The notes under the pieces are model-generated. The model saw only the letters and a program-made list of their open reading frames with translations, made no database searches and had not been told where the DNA came from. From Gemmatimonas sp. (GTDB lineage: Bacteria > Gemmatimonadota > Gemmatimonadetes > Gemmatimonadales > Gemmatimonadaceae): a stretch of DNA of 64,000 bases. The stretch covers positions 1 to 64,000 of the forward strand of contig NZ_JANPLK010000077.1 of assembly GCF_031426495.1 (NCBI RefSeq), in the 5' to 3' direction. Shown here piece after piece: positions 58,322-64,000 of the stretch. The translations under genes and the position numbers were made by a program. Within the stretch, counting starts at the first letter, position 1; each line of letters starts with the position of its first letter.

Positions 58322-58966
58322 TCAGTTCATGCCTGACAAGGCGGCCACCGTAGCGGCACCAGCCGGCGTCTCGATGACGAAGGTCACGCGACGATTGAGT
58401 TCGGCTCCATCGGCAGTGCCCTGTGCGCCCGGGCGAACCAGACGCGTCTTGCCATAACCTACCGTGCGCAGCGCCGTCCCATCGAGGCCCTTCGTCACGA
58501 GGTAGTCACGAACCGCATCAGCCCGCTCACGCGAGAGACGCAGGTTGTAGTCGGCCGAACCGGCAGGATCAGCGAAACCTTCAATCGTGATCGTGGCGCC
58601 CTTGTAATGCTGGTTGGCCACCTGAGCGAACTTCTCGAGCGCGGCCTGATCATCCTGACGTACGGCGGCATCGTCGAACGCAAAGTGCACGGGCATCGCG
58701 AACTTCACCTGACCTTCCATCGCCGTGATCTTGGCACCGAACTCGGTGCGCATGGTGGTGAGGTCGTTCCGCAGCGCATTGAGATCCGTGCGCAGACCGT
58801 TCACATCCGTGCGCAGCGCATCGTCACCCGCCACGCGCTCGGTCCGCTCGGTACCCAGCGCGACGCGCTGCTCTTCGAGTCCCTTACGGACGAAACCCTT
58901 CGTCGCACAGGCGCCCAACGTGCTCGCCGCGAGTGCAACCATTGCCACATACTTTACCTGTCGCAT
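58322..58966 (-). CDS. OmpA/Pal-family peptidoglycan-binding lipoprotein
   Basis: This 214-residue lipoprotein has a lipobox (LGAC, Cys-20), a coiled-coil segment (about 30-90, with repeats of RTDxNxLRxDLxxL type) and an OmpA-like domain. That domain begins VHFAFDDAAV and carries the peptidoglycan-binding YNLRLSRERADAVRDYL and NRRVTFVIE motifs. It would anchor the outer membrane to the wall, resembling Pal with a longer coiled spacer. GGAG lies five bases before the ATG at 58966. About 210 bases of upstream region hold AT-rich stretches but no firm promoter. Confidence 0.9.
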   Translation of the reverse strand: MRQVKYVAMVALAASTLGACATKGFVRKGLEEQRVALGTERTERVAGDDALRTDVNGLRTDLNALRNDLTTMRTEFGAKITAMEGQVKFAMPVHFAFDDAAVRQDDQAALEKFAQVANQHYKGATITIEGFADPAGSADYNLRLSRERADAVRDYLVTKGLDGTALRTVGYGKTRLVRPGAQGTADGAELNRRVTFVIETPAGAATVAALSGMN

Positions 58967-59178
58967 GAAGTCTCCTTGTCCAGTCGTGAGGTGAAGCTCG
59001 AGTATCGACGTATATCCATCGGGCTCGCGATACATGCGTCATGCATAACGCGAACCACGAGTTGAACCTCGCCATACCGCACGACTTTCGAAGTGCCTCA
59101 TATCACACATTTCGTACCACTTTGCGTTGATCGTGTGCCGCATCACACCAGGCGAAAAACGTGTAGCGAACAGGCTCG

Positions 59179-60039
59179 TCAGGCCGGTGCTTTCGCCAGC
59201 CACTCGCCGCCGTCGATCACGAAGATCGATCCGGTAATCCAGTCACCTGCTGGCGACGCGAGAAAAGCGACCATGTTCGCGATGTCACGCGGCGAGCCCC
59301 ACCGCCCGAGGGGAATTCCCTTCTTCGCGTACTCCGCCATGCGCGCATCCGCGGCCGCGAACACGTCGGGCACGCCACTGTCCGCCGGTGGCGTGAACGC
59401 CTTCCGCACGCCTTCGGTGGGGATGGGTCCCGGCGCGATCGCGTTCACGCGAATGCGCTGCGGCGCCCACTCCACGGCCAGCGTGCGCGTGAGCGCATCG
59501 ACGCCGGCCTTGGCGGCGGTCGCATGCGCCATCATGGGCCAGCCACGATAGTGCAACGTCATGGATGTGCTGACGATGCGGCCGCCGCCTTGCGCCGCCA
59601 TGATCGGATACACCGCTTGCGAGCAGTAGAACGTGCCGTAGAGATCGATCTCAACCACACTCTTCCACGCATTCGGCGACAGGGTCGCGCTCGGTGCGTA
59701 GAAGTTGCCGGCGGCGTTGTTCACGAGCACGTCGATACGCCCCAACTGCTGTGCGATACCATCGATCGCCGCCTTCACCTGCTCAGGATCACGCACGTCG
59801 AGCTGCACCGCCGTGACCTTGCCGCCGCGCGATTCGATGTCGGCCCGGGCGGCTTCGAGGTTGGCCGGCTTGCGACTGGCCATCACGACATGCGCGCCAA
59901 GCTCGGCGAGCAATTGGGAGATGCCGAGACCAATGCCGGTGCCACCGCCGGTGACCAAGGCGACTTGTCCGTCGAGGAGCCCCGGTCGGAAGATCGAGGC
60001 CACGTTCGCGAGATCGGGCCCACCAGTCGCATCGTTCAT
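59179..60039 (-). CDS. SDR oxidoreductase, 2,4-dienoyl-CoA reductase-like
   Basis: This 286-residue short-chain dehydrogenase/reductase has TGGGTGIGLGI (30-40, NADP-binding), NNAAGNFYAPS and SPRDIANMVAFLAS with GSIFVIDGG at the end. The usual Tyr-x3-Lys active site is replaced by AHATAAKAGVDALTR after LHYRGWP, exactly as in peroxisomal 2,4-dienoyl-CoA reductases (DECR2). The protein therefore probably reduces the 2,4-double bond of polyunsaturated acyl-CoA using NADPH. It begins four bases after the rnhB stop; GGAG precedes the ATG. It has no signal peptide. Confidence 0.87.
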   Translation of the reverse strand: MNDATGGPDLANVASIFRPGLLDGQVALVTGGGTGIGLGISQLLAELGAHVVMASRKPANLEAARADIESRGGKVTAVQLDVRDPEQVKAAIDGIAQQLGRIDVLVNNAAGNFYAPSATLSPNAWKSVVEIDLYGTFYCSQAVYPIMAAQGGGRIVSTSMTLHYRGWPMMAHATAAKAGVDALTRTLAVEWAPQRIRVNAIAPGPIPTEGVRKAFTPPADSGVPDVFAAADARMAEYAKKGIPLGRWGSPRDIANMVAFLASPAGDWITGSIFVIDGGEWLAKAPA

Positions 60040-60043
60040 GCCG

Positions 60044-60727
60044 CTACTCCGTGTGAAGGCGCTGTGAATTGACAACGAGGTCGTCGGACGTCATCGCGTC
60101 GAGCAGCAGTGACACCTGTTCGTCCAGACAGAAGCTACGACGATGATGCGGTGTGAGCCCGCGTTCGTCGAGAGCGGTCCGGTGCACGGCGGTGCCGTAG
60201 CCGCTGTTCCGCTCCCAGGCGTAGCCGTCGTATCGGGCGGCGAGTGCGTGCATGAGCCGGTCGCGCGTCACCTTGGCCACGATCGACGCGCACGCGATCG
60301 CGTAGCACTTGGCGTCGCCCTTCACCACCGCGGTGTGCACGTGCCCGAGGGTGCGGAGCGGCTTGCCATCGACCAGCACGTGATGGGGCTCGCAGCCGAG
60401 GCGCGCCGGCACGCGAGCGAGCGCCCGCCGCATGGCGAGGACCGTGGCGTGGTAGATGTTGATGCGATCAATCTCGCGCGCACTGGCCGCGCCAAGCGAG
60501 ACGACCAGGGCGTGCTCGCGAATGCGCGCCGCCAGGGTCACGCGTGTGGCCGCGTCGAGCTGCTTGGAATCGTCCACGCCGGCGATGGCGCGGCGGCCGG
60601 GCGGCATGACGATCGCACATGCGACAACGGGGCCCGCAAGCGGGCCCCGTCCGACTTCATCCACACCCACCAGGAGCGGCCCGTGTTGCGCACGCAGGGT
60701 GCGCTCGATCGGAGTCCACCGAGCCAC
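60044..60727 (-). CDS. rnhB: Ribonuclease HII
   Basis: RNase HII (227 residues) removes ribonucleotides from RNA-DNA hybrids. The DEDD acids are visible: Asp-23 and Glu-24 in GVDEVGRGPLAGP, Asp-120 in VLVDGKPL and Asp-156 in VTRDRLM. The GTG start fits the N-terminus; the next Met would be too far in. It lies 39 bases downstream of rplS on the same strand, and the SDR follows. Confidence 0.95.
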   Translation of the reverse strand: MARWTPIERTLRAQHGPLLVGVDEVGRGPLAGPVVACAIVMPPGRRAIAGVDDSKQLDAATRVTLAARIREHALVVSLGAASAREIDRINIYHATVLAMRRALARVPARLGCEPHHVLVDGKPLRTLGHVHTAVVKGDAKCYAIACASIVAKVTRDRLMHALAARYDGYAWERNSGYGTAVHRTALDERGLTPHHRRSFCLDEQVSLLLDAMTSDDLVVNSQRLHTE

Positions 60728-60766
60728 GTGGGCCGGCTTCCTGGTGAGGGCGAAAACGCGTGTGTC

Positions 60767-61129
60767 TTACGCGCCGCGAGGGGCGCGCACGACCTTACGC
60801 TCCTTGATACGCGCGGCCTTACCCGTCACGTCGCGGAGGTAGTACAGCTTCGCACGGCGCACGGCGCCACGGCGAACCACGATGATCTCGGCCACCATCG
60901 GGCTGTGGATCGGGAAGATACGCTCGACGCCGACACCGTTCGAAATCTTGCGCACGGTGAACGTCTCGCTGACACCACCACCACGACGCGCGATGCAGAC
61001 GCCTTCGAACGCCTGAACGCGTTCCTTGTCGCCTTCCTTCACGCGCACGTTGACGCGCACGGTATCACCCGGGCGGAACGGCGTGACGGTCTTCATCCAC
61101 TCTTTCTGCGTTTCGATAAACGGATGCAT
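60767..61129 (-). CDS. rplS: 50S ribosomal protein L19
   Basis: L19 (120 residues) sits at the 30S-50S interface. Family signatures are FRPGDTVRVNVRVKEG, ERVQAFEGVCIARRGGG, SETFTVRKIS, FPIHSPMVAEI and VRRAKLYYLRD. GGAGAG precedes the ATG by five or six bases. The usual trmD-rpsP neighbours are missing on the upstream side; instead a divergent peptidase gene follows the spacer. Confidence 0.97.
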   Translation of the reverse strand: MHPFIETQKEWMKTVTPFRPGDTVRVNVRVKEGDKERVQAFEGVCIARRGGGVSETFTVRKISNGVGVERIFPIHSPMVAEIIVVRRGAVRRAKLYYLRDVTGKAARIKERKVVRAPRGA

Positions 61130-61493
61130 AGTTCTCTCCGGGGCCAAACTGCGCCCGGTTCAGGTGCTGCAGATCCGGCGGTACGACGTCGATCTGCCTG
61201 TAGCCGAAGCCCGTGCAGCGAACGACACCAACACCAACGGTGCGAGAGGCCATGACGCGGACTGGGAGCGAAGTCCCCCGATCCGGAATCGACGTGGCAT
61301 CGCCGCCCGGTATATTCCGGGGAGGCAAAATGGTCTCGAAAGACCGGTAAAACACTAGAGCTTTAGAAGATACCCGAGGAATTGCCGCTGGCGCTAGTGC
61401 CTCGCCTGCCGGTAGAGTTGGGAGGACGCCCCATTCGGCCCAGCCATCCCTCCGTCGGCCCGGCCCCCCGCCGCCACCAGTGCCACCTCTCTC
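61130..61493. other. Divergent intergenic region between rplS and a peptidase
   Basis: This 364-base spacer should hold the promoter of the rplS-rnhB-SDR run (leftward) and that of the peptidase (rightward). A small hairpin GGTCT-CGAA-AGACC lies at 61331-61344, within AT-rich sequence (GGTAAAACACTAGAGC). I see no gene or firm promoter. The long spacing before rplS could include an r-protein leader, but no known leader structure is recognised. Confidence 0.35.
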
Positions 61494-63590
61494 GTGATCT
61501 CTTCGCTCGAGCCTGAACCGCCGACTGCGCCGCCGACCTATCCCACCACGCGGACGGTCGATCAGGTGGATGATTATCACGGCAACTTGGTGGCTGATCC
61601 ATTCCGATGGCTGGAAGACGACACCTCCGCGGAGACCAAAGCCTGGGTGGAGGCGCAGAACCGCGTCACCTTCGGGTATCTCGACCGGATTCCGTGTCGC
61701 GACGCCCTCAAGGCCCGACTGACCGACCTGGTGAATTATCCCCGGTACTCCGCCCCGGTCGTGAAGAAGCAGTGGCATCTCTTCACCAAGAACGACGGCC
61801 TGCAGAATCAGGCGGTCTACTACATCCAGGAAGGCGTCGCCGGCACGCCGGTCGTGCTGATCGACCCCAACTCCCTCTCGACTGACGGCACGACCCGGGT
61901 AGCCGGCCTCACGTTCAACAAAACCGGCACGCGTATCGCCTACATGCTGAGCCAAGCCGGTTCGGACTGGCAGCAGATTCGCGTGATCGATGTGGCGACG
62001 CGCGAGAACCTGCCCGACGTGGTCGACTGGGTGAAAGTCTCCGGGATCGCCTGGCACGGCGACGGCTTCTTCTACAGCCGTTATCCCTCACCCGAGAACA
62101 CCGACGCCGCCTTCTCCTCGGTGAACGAAGACCACCAGGTCTTCTACCACACACTCGGCACGTCGCAGTCGTCCGACCGCTTGGTGTACCGGGACCGTGA
62201 CAACCCGCAGCGCTTCCACACGGTCGGCACCACGGAGGACGAACGCTTTGCCGTCCTCTCGGTGAGCGATCGCGGGCAGGGCAAGGATGGTAACGCGCTG
62301 CACCTGCTGGACCTCACCGTGCCCGACGGCGCGTTCGCTCCGTTGTGGCGCACGTTCGACGATCAGATGGACGTGCTCGACACCGTCGGCGATCAGCTCC
62401 TCGTGCTCACGAACCGCCACGCGCCCAATCAGCGCGTCGTGCGCATCGATCCCACTGCTCCCGACGAAGCGAACTGGGTCACGGTGATCGACGAGCGCAC
62501 TGAGCCCGTGAGTGGGATGTCGACCGCTGGCGGACGCCTGTTCGCGACGTATCTGAAAGACGTGACGACGCGCGCCTACGTGTATGCGCTCGACGGCACC
62601 GTGGAGCGCGAGATCACGCTCCCCGGCATCGGCACCGCCGGCGGCTTCGATGGCGAGCATGATGCGACGTCGGTGTACTACGGCTTCACCTCGTTCACGG
62701 CACCGATCACCGTGTATCGGTACGACATCGCGTCGGGACGCAGCACGCAGCTGCGCGACGTCACGCTGCCGTTCGACCCGACGCAGTTCGACACGACGCA
62801 GGTGTTCGTGACCAGCAAGGATGGCACGCAGGTCCCGGCGTTCATCGTGGCCCGAAAGGGGCTCGTACTCGACGGCGCCAATCCCACGATGCTGTACGCG
62901 TACGGCGGCTTCAACGTGTCGCTGCCGCCCAACTTCAGTGCCATGCGCGTGGCCTTTCTCGAGCAGGGCGGCGTGTACGTGCAGGCCAACCTGCGCGGCG
63001 GCAATGAATACGGGGAGGCGTGGCACCAGGGCGGCATGAAGGAGAGGAAGCAGAATGTCTTCGACGACTTCGTGGCGGTGGCCGAGTGGTTGTTCGCGCA
63101 CGGCTATACCCGCAGCGACAAGCTGGCGATCGCGGGCGGCTCCAACGGCGGCTTGCTGGTCGGCGCCATCATGACGCAGCGTCCCACCTTGGCAAAGGTC
63201 GCGTTGCCGGCCGTCGGGGTGATGGACATGCTCCGCTTTCACAAGTTCACCATCGGCTGGAACTGGATCGCCGACTATGGGTCGAGCGATGACGCCGACG
63301 GCTTCCGATACCTCGTTGCCTACTCGCCGCTGCACAATCTGAAGGACGGCACGGCGTATCCCGCCACGCTGATCACCACGGCCGACCACGACGATCGCGT
63401 CGTGCCGGCTCACTCGTTCAAGTTCGCCGCACGATTGCAGCAAGCGCATCGTGGGCCGAACCCGGTGCTGATCCGCATCGAGACGCAGTCGGGACACGGC
63501 AGTTCGTCACTCACCAAGCAGATTGCGGAAATAGCCGACGAGTACGCGTTCATTTTCGAGAACCTCGGGCATTCACCGGAGTCGCTCTGA
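61494..63590 (+). CDS. Prolyl oligopeptidase (S9A)
   Basis: This 698-residue serine peptidase cleaves after Pro in short peptides. It has the N-terminal YHGNLVADPFRWLEDD segment, a seven-bladed propeller lid (about 80-430) and an alpha/beta hydrolase domain at the C-terminus with nucleophile GGSNGGLL (Ser about 549), acid in TADHDDRVVP (about 629-632) and His in SGHGS (about 667). The start is a GTG; the frame contains no ATG before the family homology begins. No signal peptide is visible, so it is probably cytosolic. It overlaps the next hydrolase gene. Confidence 0.93.
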   Translation: MISSLEPEPPTAPPTYPTTRTVDQVDDYHGNLVADPFRWLEDDTSAETKAWVEAQNRVTFGYLDRIPCRDALKARLTDLVNYPRYSAPVVKKQWHLFTKNDGLQNQAVYYIQEGVAGTPVVLIDPNSLSTDGTTRVAGLTFNKTGTRIAYMLSQAGSDWQQIRVIDVATRENLPDVVDWVKVSGIAWHGDGFFYSRYPSPENTDAAFSSVNEDHQVFYHTLGTSQSSDRLVYRDRDNPQRFHTVGTTEDERFAVLSVSDRGQGKDGNALHLLDLTVPDGAFAPLWRTFDDQMDVLDTVGDQLLVLTNRHAPNQRVVRIDPTAPDEANWVTVIDERTEPVSGMSTAGGRLFATYLKDVTTRAYVYALDGTVEREITLPGIGTAGGFDGEHDATSVYYGFTSFTAPITVYRYDIASGRSTQLRDVTLPFDPTQFDTTQVFVTSKDGTQVPAFIVARKGLVLDGANPTMLYAYGGFNVSLPPNFSAMRVAFLEQGGVYVQANLRGGNEYGEAWHQGGMKERKQNVFDDFVAVAEWLFAHGYTRSDKLAIAGGSNGGLLVGAIMTQRPTLAKVALPAVGVMDMLRFHKFTIGWNWIADYGSSDDADGFRYLVAYSPLHNLKDGTAYPATLITTADHDDRVVPAHSFKFAARLQQAHRGPNPVLIRIETQSGHGSSSLTKQIAEIADEYAFIFENLGHSPESL

Positions 63591-64000
63591 CCGGAGCCCG
63601 CCTCACCGCGCTCGCGCTGCTCGTGGCGGGTACCGCACTCGGCGTCGGACTCGGTACCGGCGCGCCCACGCTCGCGCGGCTCTCACGCTTTGAGACCAAA
63701 GCGATCGAAGGCATGCCGATCGTGGGCAACAAGGCCGCGTTTCGCCTGTTCGACATGCCCGACAGCGTGGCGGTGTACGGCACGCAGTATTTCCTGCCGT
63801 CGCGTGGCACGATCATCATCCTGCACGGGCTCGGCGCCCACGACGCCCTGGCCATGCAGGCCGGCGACTCGCTGCGACGCGTGACCGGCATGAACATTCT
63901 GTTCCTCGACCTGCGTGGGAACGGGCGGTCGGGCGGCGCGCGGGGACGCATCGGGCACGACACCCAGTACGCCGACGACCTCGCCGGTGTCGTGCGCGAA
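63587..64000 (+). CDS. Alpha/beta hydrolase, 5' part (runs off the window)
   Basis: The frame is open to the end of the window and codes for an N-terminal hydrophobic signal or anchor (LTALALLVAGTALGVGLG), a linker, then IIILHGLGAHDALAM (oxyanion hole) and LFLDLRGNGRSGG, the second strand of the alpha/beta hydrolase fold. The nucleophile Ser would lie beyond base 64000. No ATG precedes the signal. The only start upstream is CTG at 63587-63589, overlapping the peptidase stop; GTG at about 63623 is an alternative but cuts the hydrophobic run. The family is clear, the start and function are not. Confidence 0.6.
   Translation, partial: MTGARLTALALLVAGTALGVGLGTGAPTLARLSRFETKAIEGMPIVGNKAAFRLFDMPDSVAVYGTQYFLPSRGTIIILHGLGAHDALAMQAGDSLRRVTGMNILFLDLRGNGRSGGARGRIGHDTQYADDLAGVVRE

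Overview
This is a high-GC bacterial window with long head-to-tail operons, many overlapping ATGA/GTGA stop-start junctions and frequent GTG or TTG starts. An Oar-like TonB-dependent receptor, M16 and prolyl-oligopeptidase exopeptidases, a PorV-like outer-membrane protein, a Pal/OmpA lipoprotein and many secreted proteins point to a Gram-negative cell envelope. The protein style and gene mix best fit the phylum Gemmatimonadota (Gemmatimonas-like). That assignment is inference from protein character; no rRNA lies in the window.

Layout. Bases 1-382 hold the end of pckA and a strong terminator. Bases 513-4070 are an accessory patch: two secreted orphan proteins, a scar made of two decayed transposases (IS1182-type and IS481-type) and a small membrane protein. 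Bases 4584-10048 encode a TonB receptor followed by a secreted propeller-like protein. An HD phosphohydrolase (10353-11636) precedes a minus-strand operon with an ABC exporter, a PP2C phosphatase, a 67-residue protein and a secreted thioredoxin-like protein. uvrA and tRNA-Asn follow, then four minor-pseudopilin genes (18678-21632). Bases 21736-31219 hold an alpha/beta hydrolase, a permease-MOSC pair, an M16 peptidase pair with a rhodanese lipoprotein, an inward-rectifier K+ channel and a beta-lactamase-like serine hydrolase.

Bases 31363-38644 are metabolic: purE-purK, a small membrane protein, acetate kinase, then a methionine locus with a SAM-II riboswitch and its terminator, metY (frameshifted here) and a fused homoserine O-acetyltransferase/homoserine dehydrogenase. 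The methionine genes make sense together: homoserine dehydrogenase makes homoserine, MetX acetylates it, MetY sulfhydrylates it, and SAM feeds back through the riboswitch. Bases 38656-42700 hold a His-rich membrane pair and an S58 peptidase; 42747-45172 holB-moaC-lytic transglycosylase; 45218-48168 MltD, an orphan and a PAP2 phosphatase; 48238-52612 a NarL-type two-component pair and an MscS channel; then tRNA-Lys, a PorV-like protein, a secreted alpha/beta hydrolase, two GT4 glycosyltransferases, an OmpA lipoprotein, a dienoyl-CoA-reductase-like SDR, rnhB, rplS, a prolyl oligopeptidase and a partial hydrolase running off the end.

Most notable: the MetX-Hom fusion under a SAM-II riboswitch with a broken metY beside it; a TonB receptor extended past its barrel by a helical LTxxQ-like domain; a family of 23-bp TTCAA-N13-TTGAA palindromes at two distant loci; the exporter-PP2C-small protein-thioredoxin operon; and the His-rich membrane pair at 38656-41480. 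No CRISPR array, phage, plasmid origin or antiviral defence system was seen.
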